A stretch of 64,000 nucleotides of DNA from NCBI GenBank assembly GCA_024372495.1, contig CP099977.1, positions 3,658,001 to 3,722,000 of the forward strand, read 5' to 3'. The translations under genes and the position numbers were made by a program. The notes beneath the pieces were generated by a model that saw nothing but the letters and a program-made list of their open reading frames with translations, did not search any database and was not told where the DNA came from. The DNA comes from Pseudarthrobacter sp. Fe7. Lineage in GTDB: Bacteria; Actinomycetota; Actinomycetes; Actinomycetales; Micrococcaceae. Below, one piece after another: positions 51,205 through 63,808 of this stretch; the first letter of the stretch is position 1, and every line of letters starts with the position of its first letter.

Positions 51205-54200
51205 TCAACATCTGCCGACGTCCGGACCACTGATATCGATGGTTGCCAGCTTGACGTACCATCCCGGGTGCGGACCGCCGTCCATGCGGTACCACTTGTA
51301 GTAGGTGGGCGGGTTGGATGTCTCGCTGGAACCGTAGATGTTCATCCAGCACGCGCTGGGGATCCAGCCGTCGGAATAGGACACCCAGTTTGCGGCGTTG
51401 CCGCCGCACGACGGCGGCGGGGAACTGAAGCGGTCAGGCACCGTGGGTTTGCCCGGGCAACTATTGACGTCGGAAGCTTTGACCCTGACTTGGGTCGGTG
51501 CGGGAGGAGGCGTCGGATCGGCACCGGAGGTGGAGGTGACAGGACCACCCACCGCCCCATAGGTGACGGTGTAGGCACGGACTTGTAGGTTATGGCTCTT
51601 GCTCCAGCCGCCGGCACCGGCGTCGAACCTGTTGGCAGTTCCGACATTTTGCCAGCCGCCTCCGTCCATGCTGACCTCGTAGTGGTTGAGCGGCCGGCCA
51701 TTGGTGGCGGGGTCGTTCCACGTCCAGTGCACCTGTCCGTCACCCTTGGTGGACGTCGTACCGCTTACACTCGGCGCGTTTGGCGGTCCGTAGGGGTTCC
51801 CTGTGCCGATCGCTTTGGCATCGCCGGACATGCTGTTCTTGGTGGAGGTCGCGATGATGGTCACGGTGATGTCCTGGCCGTTGGTCATGCCGCCGATGGT
51901 TCCGCCACCGGCGGCGATGGCTCCGCTCTTGCCGTCCGCGTTGTACGAATAGGCGATTTCATTGGCGGTGGAGCCGTTGCGTTGGGCCTCCGTCAACGGG
52001 GTGAAGGTCACCTTGAGCTGGCCGCTTGTTCCGGTCTCCGCAACGGTCCCGCTGGTGACCTGGCCCGGTTTTCCGGCGGCCCGGATAGCAGCGGAGGGCG
52101 CACTGGTACCGCTGGTTCCAGCTTTGTTGGTTGCCGACACCGTGAAGGTGTAGTTGGTTTCCGAGTTGTCCACGGTGACGTTCTGCGAGGTTCCGGACAC
52201 CTGCTGGCTTGCCACTGCCGCACCGCCGCGAAGCGTGGTCAGGGTGTAGGCGGAGACGGCATCACCGTTGTTGTTGGGCGCCGACCAGAGCACGCGCAGC
52301 TGGCTTTGCGAACCCACCGGCGTTGCCTGCGACACGCTAGGCGCCGCGGGGGTAGCGGGAACACCGGCCGGGACCTCGGCTGCCGAGTAGGGGCTCCACT
52401 CGGACGGTTCCTTGGCGTCGTTCCGCGCCAGGACCCGAACCTTGTACGACACTCCGTTCTGCAGGCCCTTCCATACATAGCTGACTGACGTCAGGTTCTG
52501 GATCTGGGCGTTCTGACCGGCGGGGGCCGGCGAGATTTCCAGGTCGTAAGACTTCACCGGGGAGCCCTTGCTGGCGGGCGCTGCCCAGTTGACGGTCAGT
52601 TGCTTGTCCCCGAATGTCAGCGACGGGGCCAGAGGAGTATCCGGCTTCACGTCCGGCCGGACATCTGCGGAAGCCGGGGACCGGTCCGACTCGTTAAACT
52701 CGTTGGTGGCCGTCACCTGGAAGTGGTAGGTGGTGTTGTTGGTCAGGCCGGTGAGGGTGCAGGTGTTGGCCGGGCAGTCCTGCCGGAACCCGCCCTCGCC
52801 ATACACCGTGTACTTGGTGATGGCAGAGCCCCGGTCCGCAGGGGCAGACCAGGTCAGCAACGCGGTCTGGTCCCCCACGCTTTGGGCCTGCGGCGTGGTG
52901 GGTGTGGCCGGCCTGTCCTTGACCGTCAGCCGGATCCTCGCCGTAGCGTTGCGGGAGTCGTCACCGGTCTTGTCCGCCACCGTGTAGGCAACCACCATGG
53001 TTCCGGTGAAGCCCGGGGCCGGCGTGACGGTCACCGAGTCGCCGTTGACACTTACAGTGCCGCTGCCCGTTTCGGTGTTGGTCGCAATGATCTTCAGCGG
53101 TGTCTCGGGGAACGGGTTGGCGTCGTTGGCCAGTACGTTGATGGTGACCGGTTTGCCCGCGGCGGCGTTGGTTTCGACGTCGTCGTTGGCTACCGGTTTG
53201 GGTCGGTTGGAGGCCGTCACCGAGAGCTGGTAGGTGGCCGTTGCCTCAAGGCCGCGCGGATCGGTCGCCTTGACCTGGACAGCGGCCTTGGTACCCGTGG
53301 CGGTGGAGTCGGCCGCGGAAACCGTCAGTGTTTGTCCTTCGATCCGGGCGTTGAAGCCGCCGGGCGATCCGCCCACCAGGTCGTATTTCATCTTCTCGAC
53401 GTCGCCGTCGTCAGGGTCGGAGGTCAACTTGCCCAGGTCGGTGCTGGCCGAGTCTCCCTTGGGAACGTCCACGTTGGCGCCCAGCAGGCTCCGGCGGGTG
53501 GTTCTTGTTGGGGTCCGGGAGGACCTTGGTGCGGATGCTGAGCGTCGACTTCAAACCGGCGGAATCGTCCGGACCGGTTCCGTCGGTCACTTCGAACGTG
53601 AGGGATCCGGGACCCACGTAATCCGTCCCGGCAGGGTATTTCAGGCCTGTGCCGTCGCCGATCACGGGATTGCCGCCGTTGGCGCCGATCAGCTTGATCC
53701 GGTCCACCTGGGTGAGCCGCGGCGTCCTGCCTTCCCGGACCTTCACCCATTCGTTGAGGTTCACGTCAACAGACTGGCCTGCCATCACTTCGAGGACCTC
53801 GTCCTTGGCCAGGGTGGGAACCTGCTGTCCCAGGCCCGGTACCCAGATGATGGCGGTGGATTTCAGCCCGTCCACATCCTCCACGGTGTACGGGATGAGC
53901 TGGGGCTGTGCGGTGAGGTCCACCAGCACGTTGCCGTTGCCGCCCGGCCGGGCCGTGGGGGTATCGGTGCTGATCTTCAGGTTCTCGCCAACACCGTCCG
54001 GGTCCTCATCGTTCTTGAGGACGGGGACATCCACGGCGGTCTTGCCCATGGCCTGGGCCGAGGTCACCCTGTCATCCCGCGCAATGGGGGCCTTGAGGGG
54101 CACATTGTTGTCCACCACAAGGCGGATGGTTGCCTGGGCGGTGGCGTCGCGGTCATCGGCAATCGTGTACCGCACGTTATAGGTCCCGGCGTCGTTGGGA

Positions 54201-57200
54201 GCCAGCAGGATAATCCGGCCGCTGTTCTTGCTGACGGTGGCCTGGAGCGCGGGGTCTGCGTCGATGCCGTCCGTGAGGATACGGATGCGGTCACCGTCAG
54301 GATCCGTGTCGTTGGCAAGGGCATCGACAGCGATCTGCCGGCCCGGGCGTACGTGAACCTCATCGTCCACGGGGGTGGGTTTCTGGTTCACCTCGCCGCG
54401 CGGGGCGATGCCCACCGTCACGGTGCCTGTGTTCACGGCGCCCTGGCGGTCAACCACCTTGTAGCGGAACGTGTCCGTGCCCGCACCGTCACCGGCAGCG
54501 GTGAAGTCGATGAAGTTGCTGCCCACCGTGGCGGTTCCCATGGCCGGGGTGCTGTCGATTCCCGTCAGTTGGACGGAGTCGCCGTCGGGATCGATGCCGT
54601 CCAAGGGAACCGGGATCCGGACCGTCCCGGCAGCCACCACCCGGGCGGTAAGGTTCCGTGGCTGGGGCCGGGAGTTCTGGGCGCCTTCCAGCGGAAGGAT
54701 GTGGATTGTGACGGCAGCGGCACTTTTCTGGCCCTGTGGATCGACGGCGTTGTAGATGGCACGGACCGTCTTGGGCTGGCTGCCCGCGATAAAGCGAAGC
54801 GTGTTCTCGGAGACGAAGCTCTTGCCATCCGCCGGATCCACGGCCTGGGGCAGAACAGGATCGACCGTCAGTTCCTGCCCCTGCGGGTGGGTGTCGTTGT
54901 CCAGTACGGGGATGGTGACAACGTCGTTGACGCGGACGTTCACCTCGTCCGGCTTGGGCTGGGGTGCTTCCAGCACGGCAGGAGCCGGGACTGGCACCAC
55001 GGAGACGCTGCCGGTGGCAGACTTCCTGCCGTTGGACATGGTGTATTCGAACAGGAAGGGGTCCTTCGTCCCCCGGATGTCGGTGATCCGCAGGACGCTG
55101 TGGTTGATCACGCTGACGGAGACCGTCGCATTATCCGGGAGCTTCACGGACTGCAGCACCAGGACCCCGCCGGAGGGATCGGAGTCGTTGGCCAGCGGGT
55201 CCAACAGCACGCTGCCACCGGTCGGCATCAGGGCAACGTCGTGGACCGCGACCGGATCGCCACCGTCATTGCCGGATTCGACGTCGACGCGGATCAAACC
55301 CTGGCTGCTCTGTGGCCCGTTGCTCGCGATATAAGTCAGGTAGACGGGCCCGGGGGTGCTGCTGCGGAAGGTGAAGGTGCCGCCGTCGGTCACGGGGCCT
55401 AGTTCGGCCGGACCGTTGGCTTCCACCTGGGCCAGCCGGAGGGCACCGCCATTAGGGTCGACGTCGTTCTTCAGCGGGGAGACCACCAGATCCTGGCCCA
55501 CCACCGCAGTGACGTGGTCGGCGTTGACCACGGGCGCCAGGGCGCCAGGCGGCCGGACGTTGACCACCACCTTGCCGGTGACGGTCGTCCGGCCGTCCCA
55601 GATGGTGACCTGGACGTTCTTCTTGCCGGCGGTTGCACCCGAGTCCTGGAAGGTGAGCAGGCCGTCGCGCCGGACCTTGACCTGGTCCTTGTCGTTGTCG
55701 GCCTTGGCATCCAGCAGCACCAGGTCATCGCCGTCGGGGTCGATCCAGTCCGTGAGGATGTTCTGGCTGACGGTCTTGCCCTGTTCCACCAGCATGGTGG
55801 TGTCCTCGCCGCGCTTGAACTTGGGCGGCTTGTTCTCGTTGGGTCCCACCACGGTCAGGGTGACCTGGCCGGTGGCAGACAGGCCGCGGCCGTCGGAGGC
55901 ACTGTAGTTGAAGGTTTCCGTGCCTGGCTTGGCGTCCGCGGGCACGGTGATCTGGAACGCCGTCCCGCCATAGATGCTCTCGAGGGTGCCTGACTTGGGC
56001 CCGGCGCCCGCCGCCACCGAGGCCGTCAGGACGTCGCCGTCGGGGTCGGAGTCGTTGTCCAGGACGCTGAGGACGGTGGTGCGGCCGGGGCGCACGCCGA
56101 TGATGTCCGGCTTGGTTTCCGGCGGCCGGTTGGGCTTGGTCCGGTCCGGCAGGACGTTGATGGTGTTGTTATCCGCCGATTCCTTGTCCTGGTCATCGGA
56201 CTGGTTCTTGGGCGGGACAACGTCGTCCCAGTTGTTGACCAGCTGCATGTTCTGGTTCACCAGCCACACATTCCCCGAGTTCACATCATTGAGGACCACC
56301 AGATCCCGGTTCACCCGGAAAACATACGACGGCGACGCACTCGCCCTGGGTACGTCAACCTTCTTATCGTCCCCATCATTAGTGCAATCCCGCACATACT
56401 TATTCGCACCCGACCACGCCGCATGCACACACCCGCCCAACTGCACCGGGGCAGCCGGGACGCCCTCGCCGTCGAACGTCACCGTTTTCGCAGTCCCGCC
56501 ATCCAGCGGCTGCTCCAACAACGCCTTCCGCGTGGCCACGGCAACAACATCACTGCCCGGACCGGCCTGCTGAAGCTTCGCATCCCGCGCATTCTCCAAC
56601 GCCAGCTTCCTGCCACCCGGCAAAAACAGGTTCCCGGCCGCAGCATCCAACACCACCGGCCGGTCCCCCACCACCGTCACCTGCAGATCCCCGGCACCCT
56701 TAAGCCCATCCCAGGTGCTGGATTCCGACGACGTGACCGCACCATTGGCATCCACCCCCGTCACCGTCACCGCCCCGGTCTTGGGGTCCGCGGAATAAAT
56801 CCGGTCATCAGAACCCACCGCCGAGACAAGGCCCTCCGAGCCGACCATGACCGGCTCAGAGGCTTCCTTATCAAAACCACTCAACGTGGACGGCGACGCC
56901 GCCCAGACCTTCCCCGACGCAGCATCGGTCAGCGAAATCGTCTGCGCCCCAAAACTCACCGCAGCCGCACCCGGCAACTGCTTATCCCCGCCAAGGCGCA
57001 TGTTCGCCGGAGACACCTGGTTCAACGTCGAACCAGTCTTATCATCAACAAACACCTCACCGGCATGCTGCAACACATCAAACGTCGCCGACGCCGGCGT
57101 CACCGCCCCATCCAACACCCGCGACGGATAATTCAACCGCCCCACAGCATTCTTCGACTTCGACACCACCCACACGCCGCCGTCATTCAACTCCACCTCA

Positions 57201-57328
57201 GTGGTCTTAAACCCCGGATACAACACAGCACCCGTCACCACCACCGCCACCACAGCACCAAACGCAGTACCGGTCACGAGTTTTTTGTGTCGCTTCTTCA
57301 GACCAAGCTTCCCCAGCAGAGTTGTCAC
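51205..57328 (-). CDS. Giant Ig-like/FN3 surface protein, downstream paralogue (one frame break)
   Basis: About 2,040 residues. A short basic start (GTG 57328) leads to one membrane helix ([20 protein letters not shown]), then a propeller-like domain of about 340 residues ([22 protein letters not shown]). About eleven Ig/cadherin-like repeats follow, each with a [13 protein letters not shown] core, then five FN3 domains ([26 protein letters not shown]) and a Cys-containing C-terminal module ending in VGRC. The break at CAGGCTC 53485-53491 corrects to [16 protein letters not shown]. The exported part is probably an adhesin or wall scaffold. It precedes moxR and parallels the upstream paralogue. 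Confidence 0.85.
56221..57273. repeat. Near-identical 1,053-bp direct repeat, copy in the downstream giant gene
   Basis: This tract encodes the membrane helix and propeller-like domain. It aligns without gaps to 62514-63566 (offset 6,293) with about 15 base differences, roughly 98.6 per cent identity. Similarity falls sharply on both sides: the first 20 or so codons differ completely and the following repeat domains are clearly diverged. Confidence 0.95.
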
Positions 57329-57477
57329 AGCGTTACATTTCCCTCAGATTGTGCAGCCAGATGGCGGCCCGGTGGCAGAACAGGCAGCAGGCTTGCTTTC
57401 CCCGGGGCCCAGCCTACCGAACCCCCGCAGGGCAGGCGATGGGGACAACTGCCCGGGGCTCCCCGGCATTGCCAGTG

Positions 57478-60400
57478 TCAGCAATGCGGGGCTCCCAGGC
57501 CGGCGGGATCGGCGAGCGTGGTGTGGCCGGCGATGACGTAGCGGCCAACGTTGCGGGCCGAACCGGATTCAACCCGCCACCAGCGGACGATGCCATTGCC
57601 CGACCAGTTGTCACTTTGGTCGATGTAGCACGCCACCATGATGCGGTCCTGGTCCGTCTTGTAGAACCAGGGTGGGCTGTCCGCGTTGACGCCGTCACAG
57701 TCGAAGTAGGGGTTCGGCCGGTAGTTCGATCCGCCCAGGGTGAAGGTGCAACTCCTGACGAAGTTCGGGTCGGAGGTCTTGATCCGTGTCTCCCAGAGCC
57801 CCTGCTTGCCCGCGTTGGCGCTGGCCGTGACAACTGCACTGCCGGTACCAAGGGAGTTGAACGTCTGGACTGCAATGGTGACGGTGTCTCCAAAGTTTGC
57901 CGTGTTGACCGTCCTGCTGCCGGACGGTGCAACGCTTTCCCATCCTCCGTTGTTGATTTTGATTTTGGTCTGCGCCACGTCGTTGGTGCTGGTGGATGGC
58001 GATGACCAGTTCAGGGTGGCGGACTTCTGGTTCATGCCGCCGTCCTGGCCGGACGCCGAGGGGGTGCCCGGGGAGCCGTACGGCGTGGCAGTGGCAGGGG
58101 CGCTGCCGTCAGAGCTCGGGGCCACCGTGGAGTTGGCAACGACGGTGATGCTGACGGCAGCGCCGTTGCTGAAGCCGCCGACGGTCTGGCCTGGGCTGAT
58201 GGGCCCGCGGGCACCGTTGCTGGCGTTGTAGGTGTAGCTGACTTCATTCTCGGCGGAGCCGTTGCGTTCTGCCGCCGTCAGTTTGCGGAAGTCCACCGTC
58301 ACCGCACGTCCTGCACCGCCGGTGTTGGCCGGCGTCGCCGTGACGCCCGAAACGGTGCCGAGCTTTCCGGTGGCACGCCGTGGCGCCGAAGGCGGGCTGA
58401 CCGCACCCTTTCCGGCCTTGTTTTCGGCCTGCACCGTGAAGGTGTAGGCGGCCTCGGAGTTGTTGGCGGTGAAGTTGGCGGTGCGGACGTTGCCGGGCAC
58501 GGCCTGCGTCTGGTCGGGGGCGTTGCCGCCGCTTATGGTGACGTAGTAAGTGCTGATGGGGTCGCCGTTGGTGTTGGGTTCGGCCCAGGTGACCCGGAGC
58601 CTGGTTCTGGGTGCCCACGGACGATGCGACGGCGGACGAGGGTGCGGCAGGTGCCGCCGGTACGCCGGCCGGGTTGTCCTCCGCCGAGTAGGTACCCCAG
58701 TCGGACGGGCCAAGCTCGTTGACGGCCTGGGCGCGCACCTTGTATTTGACCCCGTTGGTGAGGCCGGTCCAGGTGTAGTTCAGCCCGGCCACTTCGTTCT
58801 TGACCGCGACGCCGCTGGCAGGCGGCGGGGAAATCTCCAGGTTATAGTGCTTCACCGGCGATCCCTCGGTCTTAGCTGCCGGCCAGCTGACGGCCATGGT
58901 CTTATCGCCGGCCTTGACGGTGGGTGCTTCCGGCGGCGAGGGCTTTTCGTCCGGCCGGATCTCGTTGGACTGTGGAGACGCCTGTGAGTCCCCCACCTCG
59001 TTGGTGGCCAGCACCGTGAAGACGTACTTCACGTTGTTGGTGAGCCCGCTCAAGGTGCATGTGGTGGTGGGGCATTTCTGCTCGAAGCCGTTGTTCGAGC
59101 GGACGGTGTATCCCGTGATGGGCGCACCGTTGTCCGAGGGCGGCGCCCACTTCAGGACGGCGGTCCGGCTGCGGACGTCGGTGGCGCTCGGGGCCGAGGG
59201 CGCGTCGGGCTTGTCGCGCACGGTGAGCCGCAGGCGGCCGTCCACCTGGCGGGACAGGTCCCCGGTCTTGTCTGCCACGGTGTAGCGGACCACCATGACG
59301 CCCTTGTACCCGTCGGCCGGGGTTACGGCAATGGTGTCACCCGATACCACCGGCTGGCCCGCCGCGGAGCCTGTCTCCACGGTGGCGCCCACGATCCGCA
59401 GGGGCGTGTCCGGGAAGGGGTTGAAGTCGTTGGCCAGGACGTTGACGCGTTCTGCTTTGCCCGCGTTCGCCTTGTCCACCGCATCATCGTTAGCCACCGG
59501 GAGGGGGCGGTTGGAGGCGACGTGGCGGGCCGTGATGGTGGCAGCCACCGCGGGAGACCTGCCGTCGGTGACCTTCACCTGGATGTTCCCGGTGACGCCG
59601 ATGCCAAGGGAACTGTCAGCAGTGATGGCGAGGGTGGCACCGTCGACCTTTGCGTTGAAGCCGGCCGGAAGTGTCCCGTCCAGTTCGAAGCGCAGGTTGT
59701 CCTTGTCCCGCTCGTCAACGTCCTTGGCCAGTCCGGCCAGGTCAACCGTTGCCTGTTCGGCCTTGGGAACGTCAACGGAGGTGCCGCTGAACGTGGGCGG
59801 GTGGTTGGCGTTGGGATCCGGGATCACCTTGGTCATGATCACCAGTGTGGACTTCAGGCCGTCGCCATCGTCCGGTCCTGAGCCGTCCGTCACCTCGAAG
59901 GTGATGGAACCCGGGCCGACGTAGTCCGGTTTGGCGGCATACCGCAGGGCCTTGCCGTCGGACTGGATGATGCCCTCCGGCGATCCACCCTGGACGCGCA
60001 CGGAGTCGGCCACAGTAATGCGGGCGGTGCGGCCATTGCGGACGCGGACGTATTCGGACAGGTCCAGGGTGACGTCCTTGCCGGACATGACCTCAACCGG
60101 ATCGGTCTTGGCCAGGGTGGGATACTGTGCGCCCTGGCCGGGGATCCACATCACGGCAGTGGATGTCAGGCCGTCAACGTCGGTCACCGTGTATGGAATC
60201 AGCTGGTCCTGCGGGGCGAGCGTCACCACCACGTTGCCCGAGTCGCCCACGCGTGCGTTGGGGTTGCCATCGGGAAGGCTGATCTTAAGGTCCGACGCCA
60301 CGCCGTCGGCGTCGGAATCGTTCTTCAGGACCGGCACGTCAACCGCTGTCTTGCCAAGGGTTTCAGCCACGGTCACCCGGTCATCCTTGGCAACGGGCCG

Positions 60401-63400
60401 CTTGAGTTCGGCGTCCGGGCTGACGTGGACCCTGATAACCGCGCTGGCTGAAGCCTTCTTGTCGTCCTGGATGCGGTAGCTGATGCTTTCATTGCCTGCG
60501 GTGCCGGGCGCCGTGAACAACACCTTGGCGCCGTCCGTTGCCTCCACCCGCAGTTCGGGCTTGGCTTCGAAACCGTCGGACACCAGGCTGAGCGGATCGC
60601 CGTCGGGGTCCGAATCGTTCGCCAGGGCCTCCACGGCCACCTTGCGGCCGGGCCGGACATCCACGGCGTCGTCCACCGCGATGGGTTTCTGGTTGCTGGC
60701 CTCCGGCGGGGCGATGCCCACAATGACGGTTCCCGTGTTCTCGGCGCCGATCCGGTCCCGGACGCGGTAGGTGAAGCTGTCGGTGCCTGCTGCGTCACCG
60801 GCGGCCGTGAACTCAAGGTAGCCGTCGCGCGCCACGGCCGTACCCATGGCGGGTGCTTTGTCGATGCCGATGAGCTGGACGGAGTCGCCGTCGGCGTCGA
60901 TGCCGTCCAGGGGCACGGGCACCTTCACCGTCATTCCCGCCACCACGCGGGCGGTCAGGTTGCGGGGCTCGGGCCGGGTGTTCCGGTCATCGTCCCGGGC
61001 GCGGATGCGGATGGTCACCTGCTGGGAATCCACCTGCCCGGATTCGTTCTGTACCTTGTAGATGGCGTACACGGTTTTGGCTTCGGGCCCGGCGAGGAAC
61101 CGGAGCTGATCCCCCGCAACGAACATGCGGCCGTCGGCTGCGTCGGGCTGCTGGGCGAGTTCGGGCAGCAGGGTGAGCTTGGAGCCGTTGGGGTCCGTGT
61201 CGTTGGCCAGCACCGGGATGGTGACGACGTCGTTCGTGCGGACCGTGGCTTCATCCGGCTTCGCCTGGGGTGCCTGGAGCTTGGCCGGGGCGGGGACCAT
61301 CAGCACAGCGATCTCGCCGGTGGCGGATGAGCGTCCGTTGGACACCGTGTACCGGACTGTCAGCTGGCCTTCGGCACGGATGTCGGTGATCCTTACCACC
61401 GAGTGGTCCAGCACCGCCACGCTCACCGGCAGGCCGGCATCGGCCGTCACGGACTGCACCACCAGCACGCCGCCGGAGGGATCCGAGTCGTTGCCGAGGA
61501 CGTCCACCAGGACGTCTCCGCCCGTGGGAAGCAGCGCGGTGTCCCGGACAGCAACGGGCGCACCTTCGTCTGTTCCCGGCACCACATCCACGCGCACCAG
61601 CTGTTGGGCGCTGGCCGGCCCGTTGGTCACCAGGTAGCTGATGTAGTGCGCGCCGAGGGTACGGGAGTTGAAGGTGAACGTTTGCTGGTCCGGGTTGAGG
61701 GTGGCGGTGGACCCGGTGTCGGGCGTGGCCTGCGCCAACCTCAACGTCCCGCCCTGGGGGTCCGAATCGTTCTTGAGCGGGGTGATGACGGTATCGGTGC
61801 CGGCGACGGCCACGACATGGTCGGCGTTGGCGATCGGCGGCAGGGCCCCGGGGCTCCTGACGTCGACGGTGACCCTGCCTTCGGCGGTGGACTGTCCATC
61901 CGACACCGACACGGTGAGGACCTTGCGGCCCGGGACGGCGCCGGAATCCTGGAAGGTCAGCTGGCCGTCGGGTCGGATGCGGGCCTGGTCCCGGGGGTCG
62001 CTGCTGGAGACGGAGACAGCGAAGAGGTCGTCGCCGTCGGGGTCGATCCAGTCCGGGAGGATGTTCTGGGTGACTGACTTGCCTGACTGGACCACCAGCG
62101 TGGTGTTACGGTTGGGCTTTTGCCGGGGCGGAGTGTTGGTGCCGGCCGGGATGACGTTGAGGGTGACGTCGGCCGATGCTGAGAGGCCGCGGCCATCATC
62201 AACGGTGTACTTGAAGGTTTCACTGCCGGTTTTGTCTGCGGGCACAGCGACCTGGAGGCCGGTGGAGCCGTAGATGGGCGAAACAGCGCCGGTCTTAACA
62301 CCTTCCGGGGTCCGGACGGTGAGGACGTCGCCGTCGGGGTCCGAGTCGTTGTCCAGGACGGGCAGGATGGTGGTCTTTCCGGCGCGGATGCCGAACTGGT
62401 CCGGCTTGGCCACGGGGGGCTGTTGGGCTTGGTGCGGTCCGGCAATACGGTCTGCTGGACTTCGTCCGCAGAGTCCTTGTCGGCGTCGTCGGAGGTTTTC
62501 TTCGGTGGGATGACGTCGTCCCAGTTGTTGACCAGCTGCATGTTCTGGTTCACCAGCCACACATTCCCCGAGTTCACATCATTGAGGACCACCAGATCCC
62601 GGTTCACCCGGAAAACATACGACGGCGACGCACTCGCCCTGGGTACGTCAACCTTCTTATCGTCCCCATCATTAGTGCAATCCCGCACATACTTATTCGC
62701 ACCCGACCACGCCGCATGCACACACCCGCCCAACTGCACCGGGGCAGCCGGGACGCCCTCGCCGTCGAACGCCACCGTCTTCGCAGTCCCGCCATCCAGC
62801 GGCTGCTCCAACAACGCCTTCCGCGTCGCCACGGCAACAACATCACTGCCCGGACCGGCCTGCTGAAGCTTGGCATCCCGCGCATTCTCCAAGGCCAGCT
62901 TCCTGCCACCGGGCAAAAACAGGTTCCCGGCCGCAGCATCCAACACCACCGGCCGGTCCCCCACCACCGTCACCTGCAGATCCCCCGCACCCTTAAGCCC
63001 CTCCCAGGTACTCGACTCCGACGACGTGACCGCACCATTGGCATCCACCCCCGTCACCGTCACCGTCCCGGTCTTGGGGTCCGCGGAATAAATCCGGTCA
63101 TCAGAACCCACCGCCGAGACAAGGCCCTCCGAACCGACCATGACCGGCTCCGAGGCTTCCTTATCAAAACCACTCAACGTGGACGGCGACGCCGCCCAGA
63201 CCTTCCCCGACGCAGCATCGGTCAGCGAAATCGTCTGCGCCCCAAAACTCACCGCAGCCGCACCCGGCAACTGCTTATCCCCGCCAAGGCGCATGTTCGC
63301 CGGAGACACCTGGTTCAACGTCGAACCAGTCTTATCATCAACAAACACCTCACCGGCATGCTGCAACACATCAAACGTCGCCGACGCCGGCGTCACCGCC

Positions 63401-63651
63401 CCATCCAACACCCGCGACGGATAATTCAACCGCCCCACAGCATTCTTCGACTTCGACACCACCCACACGCCGCCGTCATTCAACTCCACCTCAGTGGTCT
63501 TAAACCCCGGATACAACACAGCACCCGTCACCACAACCGCCACCACAGCACCAAACGCAGTACCGGAAGACCACCACGAGCGCGGCAGGCGGCGCCACCG
63601 GGGCGTGCCGGAAGCAGGGCTTTGGGCGCGCGTTTGTCCGCGACGTTTCAT
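57478..63651 (-). CDS. Giant Ig-like/FN3 surface protein, upstream paralogue (two frame breaks)
   Basis: About 2,057 residues with the same plan as its neighbour: basic N terminus (MKRRGQTRAQSP), membrane helix, propeller-like domain, about eleven Ig/cadherin-like repeats ([30 protein letters not shown]) and FN3 domains (TAVLKWAPPSDNGAP, MAVSWPAAKTEGSP), ending in a Cys-containing module with last residues GAPHC. ATG 63651 with GGGGAG upstream. One base is lost in the G run 62414-62419 (PNSPPVAKPDQFG) and one gained at GAGCCTG 58597-58603 (QNQLRVTWAEPN). It is the first gene of the large minus-strand cluster. Confidence 0.85.
62514..63566. repeat. Near-identical 1,053-bp direct repeat, copy in the upstream giant gene
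   Basis: Partner of 56221-57273. Only about three of the base differences change amino acids (for example TGTVTVTG against TGAVTVTG). The last 400 or so bases before the 5' boundary differ at a single position. Confidence 0.95.
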
Positions 63652-63808
63652 TCTTTGAATCTCCCCAGATTTTCTGGCTCATGGCCGGCGGCCGGTTTCC
63701 GCGGAAGCCGGGCACCACAACAGTACCGCCAATTCGCCACCAAGTGGATAAATCATTGGAGGTGACGGCGGCAATCACAGCAGCAGCGGCTGACCGCCCG
63801 CCCGGGTC

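Noticed and set aside
53234..55402. Plus-strand open frame of about 722 codons across the downstream giant gene
   Set aside because: Composition is that of a reversed actinobacterial gene and no domain is seen; the minus-strand Ig/FN3 repeats are unmistakable.
56423..57541. His/Arg-rich plus-strand open frames duplicated at 56423 and 62716
   Set aside because: They are antisense to the near-identical propeller tract, and the matching sequence only reflects that duplication.
51205..63651. CRISPR or simple tandem repeats in the giant genes
   Set aside because: The repetition is at protein-domain level (about 90-100 residues, diverged), with no short identical repeats and unique spacers.
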